Positions 25,908-34,048 of a DNA stretch of 64,000 nt are shown here, piece after piece. The stretch is from Croceivirga sp. (GTDB lineage: Bacteria; Bacteroidota; Bacteroidia; Flavobacteriales; Flavobacteriaceae): positions 1 to 64,000 of the forward strand of contig JANQKR010000013.1 of assembly GCA_028281025.1 (NCBI GenBank). The letters are read 5' to 3'. Position 1 is the first letter of the stretch; each line of letters opens with the position of its first letter. The notes beneath the pieces are model-generated. The model was not told the origin of the DNA. It saw only the letters and a program-made list of their open reading frames with translations, and ran no database searches. The translations under genes were made by a program, and so were the position numbers.

Positions 25908-26369
25908 TTATTGAATGGCGGTTATGGTCGAACTTTGTCCATTGAACGTAATGGTATCCGAAAGGGTTTTTCCCAACAGGAGTTTTCCTATTGGTGCATT
26001 TGCCGAAACACAAAAGATAATACGCCCGTCCATCTCAAATCTACCAGCGGAAATCGCAATATAATACCGGGCCCTATTGGTGCTTACCAAACTTCCTAGG
26101 CCCACCTTCTTAGTTCGGGTTTTTAATGGAACTTTCTGAAGGGTTTGCTGCATCCGCTCCGCTTCCAGGAGTTGATATCCCAGTTTCTCCCGTTCCAATT
26201 GTAAAAGGGCACGTCCCGTTTCGTGCTTATCCCCTGCCGTACTTTTTACTTCGGACAACAAGGCTTCCGTTATTTTTTCAATTTCTGCATGAAGCCGATC
26301 TATCCTTAATTGCACATACCGTACACAAAAATGATGGGCGGCCTGTTTTGATTTAGATGGGTTCGACAT
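25908..26369 (-). CDS. GreA/GreB-like C-terminal domain protein (often annotated '3-oxoacyl-ACP synthase')
   Basis: The 153-residue protein has an N-terminal helical, coiled-coil-like half (RIDRLHAEIEKITEALLSEV). The C-terminal half, AISAGRFEMDGRIIFCVSANAPIGKLLLGKT, is the FKBP-like fold of Gre factors. Database names such as 3-oxoacyl-ACP synthase for this family are not supported by any visible ketosynthase motif. Its ATG shares one base with the histidine kinase stop (TAATG), so it is the third gene of the regulator-kinase operon. A role on RNA polymerase is possible but unproven; the acidic residues at the Gre coiled-coil tip are not obvious. Confidence 0.8.
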   Translation of the reverse strand: MSNPSKSKQAAHHFCVRYVQLRIDRLHAEIEKITEALLSEVKSTAGDKHETGRALLQLEREKLGYQLLEAERMQQTLQKVPLKTRTKKVGLGSLVSTNRARYYIAISAGRFEMDGRIIFCVSANAPIGKLLLGKTLSDTITFNGQSSTITAIQ

Positions 26370-27712
26370 TAAAAAAGCAATGTAAATACCGTTTCTTGAT
26401 CGGTGATTGAATGCAGTTTTAAACTGCCCCCGTGTTGTTGCATAATCTGCTTGGACAAACTCAATCCTATTCCGGTTCCCTTGTCTTTTGTGGTAAAAAA
26501 TGGAACAAATATTTCATCTATCAATTCCTCGGGAATCCCCGGGCCATTATCCCTGACCTCAATATACTTCTTGCCATTGCGGTCCAGTGCCGCCCTTACC
26601 CAGATACTTCCTTTTTCCCTTCCCTCCAAGCTATGGATGGCATTCTTCACCAGGTTGATCAGGACTTGTGTCAATTGTTTTTCATCAATGAACAGTTCCA
26701 AATCCTTTGGTTCCGCTGTCCATTTAATTTCAATATTCTGGATGGGTTCCTTGGAGGTCAACAACTGCGTTTTATCAAATAGTTTCTTGGCAGGCACCAA
26801 GGCTTTGTCGGGTTTTGGAACACTTAAAAAACTACGATAGGACTGCACAAATTCCATCAAATCGCCCCCCTGTTCGCGAATCACTTGCAGGCCTTTTATG
26901 GAACTCGCCATTTTGTCATTGCCAATCCCCTCGGAGGATTCCCGCTCCAATGATTTAAAATGTTTTAGAATGGAATCGGAAATGGAGGTTATGGGGGTAA
27001 TGGTATTCATTATCTCATGGGTCAGGACCCGAATCAAGCGTACCCAGGAATCCGTCTCCTTTTCGTCCAGTTCGTGATGAATGTCCTGGGCCACCACCAA
27101 CAATAAGGATTGCTTGTCCAGGGTCAATGGGGTCGATTTCAACGCCAATTGTTTTTGTTCCCGCTCATTGGTGAGTTGAAACAATTTCCGTTCAAATGGT
27201 TCAAAGGGCATGAAAATTTCATAAAGCCCTTCATCTATCTGCTTCAGTTGTTTAATATGGTTCAAAGGGCTGTAATTGAGCAATCTTTCCAGTGTAGGGT
27301 TGGAAAAAAGGATATGTCCCTTTTCATTGAACGTCATAATGCCAATATTGGCCTGTTTTAGGATTTCCTGATAATAGTTCTCCCTAATCTGAAGCTGCAG
27401 GTGTACCTCCTGGATCAATCCATTGACCCGATTAAGGCTTTGGTTCAGTTCCTTAAAGGATTCTATGGTGACCTTTTCGGGAAAACGAAGCGTAAAATCC
27501 TCGTTTCTAATGGCATCAAAGAAATAGGCAATCTTTCGGTTGGTACTGTTGATAAAGGAAATCAAGGAATATACTTGGGCGGTCAACAGTAAAACTGAAA
27601 ACCCTAATGCAATATACCATTTGGCGGTGATGGAAAATGCAATGGCAATTGTGGTAAGGGTAAGGAAAATGACCCTTATAATGAGCTGTAAGTAAAAGTT
27701 TCTACTGGCCAT
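26369..27712 (-). CDS. sensor histidine kinase, NtrB/NtrY-like, intramembrane-sensing type
   Basis: The 447-residue protein has two N-terminal helices (about 8-28 and 32-52) separated by only a few residues (TAKWY), so almost nothing is exposed outside. A HAMP-like linker and a PAS-like domain (about 115-215, GIMTFNEKGHILFSNPTLERLL) follow. The H-box is VLTHEIMNTITPITSISDS, N-box NLVKNAIHSLEG, then DNGPGIPEELI and GTGIGLSLSKQI. It overlaps the response-regulator gene by 11 bp, so they are a cognate pair. The minimal sensor resembles kinases that sense through an associated transporter, and a large permease array is divergent from it. Confidence 0.93.
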   Translation of the reverse strand: MASRNFYLQLIIRVIFLTLTTIAIAFSITAKWYIALGFSVLLLTAQVYSLISFINSTNRKIAYFFDAIRNEDFTLRFPEKVTIESFKELNQSLNRVNGLIQEVHLQLQIRENYYQEILKQANIGIMTFNEKGHILFSNPTLERLLNYSPLNHIKQLKQIDEGLYEIFMPFEPFERKLFQLTNEREQKQLALKSTPLTLDKQSLLLVVAQDIHHELDEKETDSWVRLIRVLTHEIMNTITPITSISDSILKHFKSLERESSEGIGNDKMASSIKGLQVIREQGGDLMEFVQSYRSFLSVPKPDKALVPAKKLFDKTQLLTSKEPIQNIEIKWTAEPKDLELFIDEKQLTQVLINLVKNAIHSLEGREKGSIWVRAALDRNGKKYIEVRDNGPGIPEELIDEIFVPFFTTKDKGTGIGLSLSKQIMQQHGGSLKLHSITDQETVFTLLF

Positions 27713-29075
27713 TTGCTTTTAAGCGTTTCATTTTGTTGTACAATGTTTGCCGGGACACCCCAAGTTGATCCGCCGCCGCACTGTAGTTGCCTTCATGTTC
27801 TTCGAGCGCCCGTGTAATCATCCGATATTCCATTTCGTCCAAGGTTTTTGGGCCATCTTCAAAAGACTGTGACGGTTTGGGATGAAGAAGAAAATCGGAT
27901 GGCTTCAACACATTTCCTTCGGAAAGGATTACCGTTCGTTCCATGGTGTGTTGCAATTCCCTAATGTTACCGGGCCAAGGGTAGCCCTGCAATTTTTCCT
28001 GTGCCATATTATTGATACGGAGCCCTTGTTTGTCATATTTGTTGGCATAGCGCTTTAAAAAGAAATCGGCCAAAATCAAAATATCCCCTTTTCTTTCCCG
28101 TAGCGGGGGTACTTGGATGTGAATGGTATTGATGCGATACAGCAGATCTTCCCGAAACAGTCCATCGGCAACCATCTGTTCCAGGTTACAATTGGTGGCG
28201 CAGATCAATCGAATATCCACTGCTATGGATTTGTTCGACCCCACCCGCACAATGGATTTGTTCTGTATTGCCGATAGCAACTTCGCTTGGGTCTGAAGGG
28301 ATAGGTTGCCAATCTCGTCCAGGAACAAGGATCCTTGGTGGGCAGCTTCAAATTTACCGGCACGGTCTTCCTTGGCATCCGTAAACGCTCCTTTTTGATG
28401 CCCAAAAAGCTCACTTTCAAATAGGTTCTCGGCTATGGAGCCCATATCCACCCCAATGAAAACTTCATCCTTTCTGGAGGACAGACGGTGCAGCTCCCTC
28501 GCAATCAATTCCTTTCCAGTTCCATTTTCACCCGTTATGAGGACATTGACGTCGGTTTTGGCCACTTTACGGACCAGATTTAAAACTGCGGTAAGGGCCT
28601 TTGAATTTCCAATGATATAGTTTTTATCTTCATTGATCACCTGCTTTAGGTTGCTTTCCTTCTTTTTAAGCTGATTGATCTGTTTCTTGGATTGGCGTAG
28701 CTCATAGGCCGATTTAACCGTGGTCAACAAACGTTCATTGTTCCAGGGTTTCAATACAAAATCCGAAGCCCCTTCCTTTAGCGCTTTTACGGCCAAATCC
28801 ACTGCACCATAGGCGGTCATCATAATCACCGAAGTGTTTGGGGATTTCTTTTTGATTTCCTTCAACCAAAACAAGCCTTCGTTTCCCGTATTCACCCCTG
28901 CCGAAAAATTCATGTCCAGCAGAATGATATCAATATCCTGTAAATTGGGGAAAGACGATATTTGATTGGGATTAAAGAGCGTTTGAACGCTCTTATAATC
29001 GAACTGCAATAAAATCTCCAAAGCGCTCAATACGCTTTTATTGTCATCGATGACCAAAACCTTGGCGTCAATCAT
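27702..29075 (-). CDS. sigma-54-dependent NtrC-type response regulator
   Basis: The 457-residue protein starts with a receiver domain (1-125): LVIDDNKSV, phosphoacceptor Asp in IILLDMNFSAG, and the late Lys in FVLKPW. A AAA+ domain (about 150-375) has Walker A GENGTGKE, Walker B GSLFLDEIG and R-finger region PLRERKGDILIL. A Fis-type HTH, AADQLGVSRQTLYNKMKRL, is at the end. The sigma-54 contact loop reads GAFTDA instead of GAFTGA. It probably activates the divergent tolC operon from the paired palindromes at 29130-29168, which start 55 bp from its own ATG. Confidence 0.95.
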   Translation of the reverse strand: MIDAKVLVIDDNKSVLSALEILLQFDYKSVQTLFNPNQISSFPNLQDIDIILLDMNFSAGVNTGNEGLFWLKEIKKKSPNTSVIMMTAYGAVDLAVKALKEGASDFVLKPWNNERLLTTVKSAYELRQSKKQINQLKKKESNLKQVINEDKNYIIGNSKALTAVLNLVRKVAKTDVNVLITGENGTGKELIARELHRLSSRKDEVFIGVDMGSIAENLFESELFGHQKGAFTDAKEDRAGKFEAAHQGSLFLDEIGNLSLQTQAKLLSAIQNKSIVRVGSNKSIAVDIRLICATNCNLEQMVADGLFREDLLYRINTIHIQVPPLRERKGDILILADFFLKRYANKYDKQGLRINNMAQEKLQGYPWPGNIRELQHTMERTVILSEGNVLKPSDFLLHPKPSQSFEDGPKTLDEMEYRMITRALEEHEGNYSAAADQLGVSRQTLYNKMKRLKANGQ

Positions 29076-29129
29076 GGGAATATTCCTTTACCCTAAAACT
29101 ACAAATTGGAACCAACAACATTTCCCATG

Positions 29130-29168
29130 TGTAAAAAATTTTGACATATTTTGTATAAATATTTTACA
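29130..29168. promoter_or_regulatory. paired 17-bp palindromes: candidate enhancer (UAS) of the NtrC-type regulator
   Basis: TGTAAAAAATTTTGACA (29130-29146) and TGTATAAATATTTTACA (29152-29168) are near-palindromes of the form TGTAAAATnATTTTACA. A 5-nt gap puts their centres 22 bp apart, about two helical turns. The same pair with identical spacing occurs at 60881-60919. It sits in the 197-bp region between the regulator and the tolC-type gene. Confidence 0.75.
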
Positions 29169-29231
29169 CTCCAATAGTATTTGTCAAATATGCTTTGCTT
29201 TATGAAATTGATTTTCAGCATGTTAAAATCA

Positions 29232-29247
29232 TGGCACAACAATCGCT
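29232..29247 (+). promoter_or_regulatory. sigma-54 type (-24/-12) promoter of the export operon
   Basis: TGGCAC-aacaa-TCGCT differs from the consensus TGGCAC-N5-TTGCW by one base. It ends 25 bp before the tolC-type ATG, so the 5' UTR would be about 15 nt. It lies 63 bp downstream of the paired palindromes, a normal enhancer distance for an NtrC-family activator. Confidence 0.72.
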
Positions 29248-29272
29248 TATAGTTTGGCATAGTATTTAAAAA

Positions 29273-30616
29273 ATGAATTTAAAACACTTCTTTTTCTTAC
29301 TACTCCTTCTAGGTCATGCTCAATTGTCCGCACAAAAAGTGTGGACACTGGACGAATGTGTTGCCTACGCGATAGAGCACAATCTACAGTTGAACGATTT
29401 TGACCTTAACACCCAATCCAACAAGGAAACCTACAGGCAATCTGTCCGTAACCTGTTGCCCATCATCAATGGTTTTGCCGATTATTCCATCAATTTTGGA
29501 CGATCCATTAACCCGGAGGACAACAGTTTTGTAAATACCGAATTTTTCTCGAATAACTATTCCCTTCAATCCTCATTTGATCTTTTCCAGGGATTTCAGA
29601 AGATAAACAGTATCAAAGCTTCAAAGTTTTTGTACAAGGCCACAAAAGAAGAAAGCCTTCAGCAAAAGTACCTATTGGCCTTTAGGGTGATGTCCGCTTA
29701 TTACGATATCCAATTTATTGAAGGACTTATCACCATTTCGGAAGAACAGGTCCAAATCTCCCAAACCAACTATGACCTGGTCAAAAAACAGGTCGATCTT
29801 GGGGCGATGGCAGGAGCAGATCTTTATGAGGCTGAGTCCTTGCTCTTGGCAGACAAATTGTTGCTTACCCAAAACGAAAATAGATTGAAAGCCGCAAAGC
29901 TTACGTTGCTGCAAGCCATGAACATTGAGGACCAAAGCGATATTTCCATACAACCGGAACTGATTTCTTCCGGTGCCAGTGAAGGTTTGGAAACAATGCT
30001 GTCCGATTCCATTTTTGTAGCGGCAAAAGACTTTATGCCTTCCATAAAGGCCCAGGGATACCGGGTAAAGGCGGCAAAAAAGCAATTGGCGGCAACACGG
30101 GGGGGCCTTTTCCCTTCAATTGCATTACAAACCGGAATAGGGACGGGTTATTTTGAAACCATTAGGGACACCCTTGGAGTCACCATTCCATTTCGCGACC
30201 AAATACGCGATAATACCTTTAGGTTCGTTGGAGCTTCCTTAAACGTTCCTATTTTTAATGGTTGGACATCACGTTCCAGGGTAAAGCAACAAAAGATTGC
30301 CCTGGACCGCGCCAAAAACAACGCCAAGATCACCGAACAGGAGCTGTATCAGATCATACAACAATTGGTACAGGAACACGAAGCCCTCGCAGCCGAGACC
30401 GCACAGACCCAAAAAGGGATGGACTCACAAAGACTTGCCTTTTCCATCGCCCAAAAACGATATGAAAGAGGCATGATCAATGCCATAGAACTGGGGCAGG
30501 CCAAAACATTGTTCGCCACCGCCCAAAATCAAAATTTACAAGCACAATTGCGTTTACGCGTCAATAACAGTACACTCGATTTTTATAGAGGTTTACCAAT
30601 ATTTAATATCAATTAG
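29273..30616 (+). CDS. TolC family outer-membrane channel
   Basis: The 447-residue protein starts with a signal peptide (about 1-20, FFFLLLLLGHAQLSAQ). WTLDECVAYAIEHNLQLNDF is the conserved TolC-family opening. Two OEP repeats follow, with long heptad helices (ENRLKAAKLTLLQAMNI; VLSIAQKRYERG-like AFSIAQKRYERGMINAIEL). As a trimer it forms the outer-membrane exit duct of tripartite exporters. It is the first gene of the operon behind the sigma-54-like promoter, and the adaptor gene starts 2 bp after its stop. Confidence 0.94.
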   Translation: MNLKHFFFLLLLLGHAQLSAQKVWTLDECVAYAIEHNLQLNDFDLNTQSNKETYRQSVRNLLPIINGFADYSINFGRSINPEDNSFVNTEFFSNNYSLQSSFDLFQGFQKINSIKASKFLYKATKEESLQQKYLLAFRVMSAYYDIQFIEGLITISEEQVQISQTNYDLVKKQVDLGAMAGADLYEAESLLLADKLLLTQNENRLKAAKLTLLQAMNIEDQSDISIQPELISSGASEGLETMLSDSIFVAAKDFMPSIKAQGYRVKAAKKQLAATRGGLFPSIALQTGIGTGYFETIRDTLGVTIPFRDQIRDNTFRFVGASLNVPIFNGWTSRSRVKQQKIALDRAKNNAKITEQELYQIIQQLVQEHEALAAETAQTQKGMDSQRLAFSIAQKRYERGMINAIELGQAKTLFATAQNQNLQAQLRLRVNNSTLDFYRGLPIFNIN

Positions 30617-30618
30617 AA

Positions 30619-31869
30619 ATGGACATACAACTGGAAAAGAAAAAAGGATTGCGCCCAAAACACTACGGATATATTGCAGTGGGCGCACTACTGCTTTTTG
30701 TAGGATGGAAGCTGGCCTTTGGTAATTCCAAATCCACCTTCAGGACAGAAAAGGAACGTCTTTCCATTTCGCCGGTCTCCGAGGGAAAGTTTGATGATTA
30801 CATCACCATTAACGGAAATGTAGCACCCATAGCTACCATTTATATGGATGCCTATGAAGGGGGCCGGGTGTCGGAAAAGCTGATCGAAGAAGGGGCCATG
30901 GTGAAAAAAGGCGATATCATCCTTAAGTTGGAGAACATGAACCTCTACGAGCAAATATTGGCCAGTGAGAGCAACCTGGCCCTTAAACAGAACGATTTGC
31001 GTTCTACCAGGCTCACCTTTGATGCCAGACAGGTAGAAGGGCGCAGGTCGTTGGCCACGGCGAGTACGGACCTCCAACGATTGAAACGAAATTACGAGCA
31101 GAACGTAGTCCTATTTGAAGATGAGCTCGTGTCCAAAGAGGTATATCTGACCTCAAAGGAAAACTATGAACTGGCACAGAAGCAGTACGAAATTGTTAAG
31201 CTACAGACCGAACAGGACGATGAACTGCGCAAAACCTCCTTGGCAGGCCTGGATACCGATCTACAGCGTATGAAAAAGACCTTGGGTATGGTCTACCAAC
31301 GGTTGGATCATCTTAATGTAAGGGCCCCCGCCGATGGGCAATTGGGCTTTCTGGACGCCGAAATTGGACAGAACATTACCCAAGGGCAACGTATTGGGCA
31401 AGTCAACGTCCTGACCGATTTTAAAATTGAGGCCGATATCGATGAGCATTATATCGATCGGGTAAAACGGGACCTTTTTGCCAGTCTTGATCGCAATGGA
31501 AAGGAATTTCCCTTACGATTGCGGAAGGTATATCCAGAAGTACGTAACGGACGGTTTAAAGTGGATTTGGTTTTTACCGACGAAAAACCTGAGACCATTA
31601 GGGCCGGCCAAAGCTATAACATCAAACTGCAATTGGGGGCCTCCAGTGACGCGCTCTTATTGCCAAAGGGCGGCTTTTTTACCAGTACGGGGGGACAGTG
31701 GGTGTTTGTAGTGAACCCCAATGGTGGCGAAGCTTTAAGGCGCGACATCCGAATAGGAAAGCAAAACTCCAGATATTATGAAGTGCTTGAGGGCCTACAA
31801 CCTGGCGAACAAGTCATCACCAGTAACTATGACAGCTTTGGGGAAGCAGAACGAATCGTATTAAAATAA
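30619..31869 (+). CDS. HlyD/MacA-type periplasmic adaptor
   Basis: The 416-residue protein has one N-terminal membrane anchor (about 18-37, YGYIAVGALLLFVGWKLAF). A biotinyl-lipoyl-like half follows (YEGGRVSEKLIEEGAMVKKGDIILKLENM), then a long coiled coil (about 110-215). The second lipoyl half is NVRAPADGQLGFLDAEIGQNI, and a beta-barrel/membrane-proximal part ends VLEGLQPGEQVITSNYDSFG. It links an inner-membrane ABC permease to the TolC-type channel. The gene order channel-adaptor-ATPase-permeases is that of a MacAB-TolC-like exporter. Confidence 0.94.
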   Translation: MDIQLEKKKGLRPKHYGYIAVGALLLFVGWKLAFGNSKSTFRTEKERLSISPVSEGKFDDYITINGNVAPIATIYMDAYEGGRVSEKLIEEGAMVKKGDIILKLENMNLYEQILASESNLALKQNDLRSTRLTFDARQVEGRRSLATASTDLQRLKRNYEQNVVLFEDELVSKEVYLTSKENYELAQKQYEIVKLQTEQDDELRKTSLAGLDTDLQRMKKTLGMVYQRLDHLNVRAPADGQLGFLDAEIGQNITQGQRIGQVNVLTDFKIEADIDEHYIDRVKRDLFASLDRNGKEFPLRLRKVYPEVRNGRFKVDLVFTDEKPETIRAGQSYNIKLQLGASSDALLLPKGGFFTSTGGQWVFVVNPNGGEALRRDIRIGKQNSRYYEVLEGLQPGEQVITSNYDSFGEAERIVLK

Positions 31870-31890
31870 ATAATAATAAAACATCAAAAA

Positions 31891-32514
31891 ATGAACAGAT
31901 TAATCATGATTTATGGATGTGTGCTCTTATCAAGCTCCGCCATAGCAGCAGAACAACAACACATTGGGGCGGCACCCTCCATTACGGAAGCCATACAGGC
32001 CCAGGACCGGTTTGAAAACCTTATCACCGGCATTGACCACAAGGCCATGCCTTCAACATTGGTTTCAAACCCTACCCATAAAAAGGACAAAGCGGCCTAC
32101 GATATGGACCTCAGTAAAATTGAATACATAGAGGATGAGACCATTGAATTGGGTTTTGACCCCTATGACTATCTACCGGAACATTTTGATCCCCACTCCT
32201 TTTTCCTTGACCTCAATACGGTTGAATTCATGGAAGGGGAAGAAGAAGGATTTTGTTTGGATTTTGATACCGCCAAATACCTTCCTGAAGGCTTCAATGC
32301 CCTTGCGGAGCCGAACGGTATAGCATCCATTAATTACATCGAAGGGGAGGATGTTGATCTTGGCTTCAAAACCGAGGACTATCTCCCGGAAGGGTTCTCC
32401 CCTTTTGAGCCTTATTTTGATCTGAACACCATTGAATATATTGAAATGGACGATTCCGTATTCGATTTTTTGGCATTCCCGGAAAACGGAAATTACAGCG
32501 ACTTCCACAATTGA
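31891..32514 (+). CDS. small secreted acidic repeat protein of unknown function
   Basis: I do not recognise a named family. The 207-residue protein has a signal peptide (MNRLIMIYGCVLLSSSAIAA). From about residue 75 it consists of three and a half degenerate repeats of roughly 35 residues. Each starts IEYIE/VEFME/INYIE, runs through an acidic stretch and LGF- or LDF-, then reaches YLPE(G/H)F plus FDLNT or similar. The repeats are rich in Asp/Glu and aromatics; there is one Cys in the repeats. It lies between the adaptor and ATPase genes with short gaps, so it should be co-expressed with the exporter. It could be a periplasmic or exported accessory, or a cation-binding protein; these are inferences. 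Confidence 0.82.
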   Translation: MNRLIMIYGCVLLSSSAIAAEQQHIGAAPSITEAIQAQDRFENLITGIDHKAMPSTLVSNPTHKKDKAAYDMDLSKIEYIEDETIELGFDPYDYLPEHFDPHSFFLDLNTVEFMEGEEEGFCLDFDTAKYLPEGFNALAEPNGIASINYIEGEDVDLGFKTEDYLPEGFSPFEPYFDLNTIEYIEMDDSVFDFLAFPENGNYSDFHN

Positions 32515-32553
32515 TTCCAATAACTAATTAACTAAAGATTATAACAGTAAAAA

Positions 32554-33249
32554 ATGATACAAATACAGAACCTAAAAAAGAGTTTTAGAACGGAAGAGGT
32601 AGAAACCCTGGCACTGAATGGGGTCAACCTCAGTATTGAAGAAGGTGAGTTTGTCGCGGTCATGGGGCCTTCTGGCTGTGGCAAATCCACCTTATTGAAC
32701 ATCATTGGCATGTTGGACAACCCTACCGAAGGAAGCTACAATTTTGCAGGCCATGAAGTGGCTGGATTACGGGAAAGCCAGCGGACCCAATTGCGAAAGG
32801 GAAATCTGGGGTTTGTTTTCCAAAGCTTTAACCTTATTGACGAACTCACCGTATTCGAAAATGTGGAACTTCCGCTTATCTATTTAAAAATGGGGAAAGG
32901 GGAGCGAAGGCAAAAGGTGAAGGCCGTTCTGGAACGGATGAAAATTGCACATCGGGAAAAGCATTTTCCGCAGCAACTTTCCGGAGGGCAACAACAACGG
33001 GTGGCCATCTCCAGGGCCGTTGTGACCAATCCAAAACTGATTTTGGCGGATGAGCCTACGGGTAACCTGGATTCCAAAAACGGTATTGAGGTCATGAATT
33101 TGTTGACCGAACTGAACCAAGAGGGTACCACCATAGTGATGGTGACCCACTCCGACCGCGATTCCCATTATGCCCACAGGGTGGTCAATCTATTCGATGG
33201 TCAAATCGTAACCGAAAGTCAAAACAGAACCATTGGCGCCATGGTATAG
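32554..33249 (+). CDS. LolD/MacB-type ABC transporter ATP-binding protein
   Basis: The 231-residue protein has Walker A GPSGCGKSTLLN near residue 38, the Q-loop region GFVFQSFNLIDELT, signature LSGGQQQRVAISRAV, Walker B LILADEPTGNLDS and H-loop MVTHSDRD. The phrase ADEPTGNLDS and the length mark the LolD/MacB/FtsE-like subfamily that works with FtsX-fold permeases. It is the only ATPase of this type in the window, yet thirteen permease genes follow directly, so it probably energises several of them. It acts as a cytoplasmic dimer at the permease coupling helices. Confidence 0.95.
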   Translation: MIQIQNLKKSFRTEEVETLALNGVNLSIEEGEFVAVMGPSGCGKSTLLNIIGMLDNPTEGSYNFAGHEVAGLRESQRTQLRKGNLGFVFQSFNLIDELTVFENVELPLIYLKMGKGERRQKVKAVLERMKIAHREKHFPQQLSGGQQQRVAISRAVVTNPKLILADEPTGNLDSKNGIEVMNLLTELNQEGTTIVMVTHSDRDSHYAHRVVNLFDGQIVTESQNRTIGAMV

Positions 33250-33283
33250 AGAGGCATATTCATCAATCAAAAAACGAACACTC

Positions 33284-34045
33284 ATGAAATCACTTGTCAA
33301 AGGTCTGAACACCAGTTTGGTCATCTCTTTGTTTGTGCTATTTCCAATCCATTGTTTTGGGCAGCCCAAGAATGTAACCGTGGACAGTTTTGACAAGGTC
33401 ATTGTAAGCCCCCACATCTCGGTAACTTTTGTTCAGGGGGCATCCGAAGCCGTAATGGTCCATACAAATACGGAACCCATGGATAAACTGCATATTGAAG
33501 TGGTGGGTTCCACCCTTCGTCTTTATCTGGACGGTGCAAAAATGACCACAAAGCACGAAAGGGTCAGAAATGAAGAATGGAAGGGCAAAAAAGCAATTTA
33601 CCAAGGCACTGTGGTGACGGCCACCGTTACTTACAAAAAACTTGAAGAACTATCCCTAAGGGGAGAAGAGCAATTCCTCTGCGAAAGTCCCATTGAACAA
33701 TCTGAATTCCGGCTAAAGCTGTACGGTGAATCCGAAGTCCATTTCAACGATGTCAATTTAGAACGCTTTACCACAACCATTTATGGGGAAAGCTATTTAG
33801 AGCTTAAAGCGGGCGTGATCGAAAAGCAGAAAATTACGGCCTACGGGGAAACAAAAGTGAATACCCTTGAGGTTGATACCCGCCATACCAAAATCACCGC
33901 TTACGGTGAGGGAAGTTATCGAATAGCGGTAAGGGACAGGCTTAAAGTTACCGCGTTTGGAGAAGCTACCATTGCTTACCAAGGCTCTCCCGAGGTAAAC
34001 AAAGGAATAGTTATAGGGGAGGCAACCATCCAAAAAATCAATTAG
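33284..34045 (+). CDS. secreted DUF2807 (head GIN-type) protein
   Basis: I start at the ATG at 33284 (MKSLVKGLNTSLVISLFVLF), which gives a signal peptide and follows the A-rich leader AAAAAACGAACACTC. The 253-residue protein has a beta-helix-like DUF2807 region: VDSFDKVIVSPHISVTFVQG, then successive strands built on the recurring turn YGES/YGET/YGEG/FGEA. These domains are common in Bacteroidota envelopes and are called putative adhesin-like; function is unknown. It lies between the ATPase and the first array permease, with only 3 bp to the latter. Confidence 0.85.
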   Translation: MKSLVKGLNTSLVISLFVLFPIHCFGQPKNVTVDSFDKVIVSPHISVTFVQGASEAVMVHTNTEPMDKLHIEVVGSTLRLYLDGAKMTTKHERVRNEEWKGKKAIYQGTVVTATVTYKKLEELSLRGEEQFLCESPIEQSEFRLKLYGESEVHFNDVNLERFTTTIYGESYLELKAGVIEKQKITAYGETKVNTLEVDTRHTKITAYGEGSYRIAVRDRLKVTAFGEATIAYQGSPEVNKGIVIGEATIQKIN

Positions 34046-34048
34046 GAC

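Noticed and set aside
25908-26369. 3-oxoacyl-ACP synthase
   Set aside because: No ketosynthase active-site motif and only 153 residues; the C-terminal half matches the GreA/B fold instead.
29255-29270. Second TGGCAT element just before the tolC-type start as the real promoter
   Set aside because: Its -12 region (TTAAA) lacks GC and it would put the transcript start at or after the ATG; the upstream TGGCAC-N5-TCGCT fits better.
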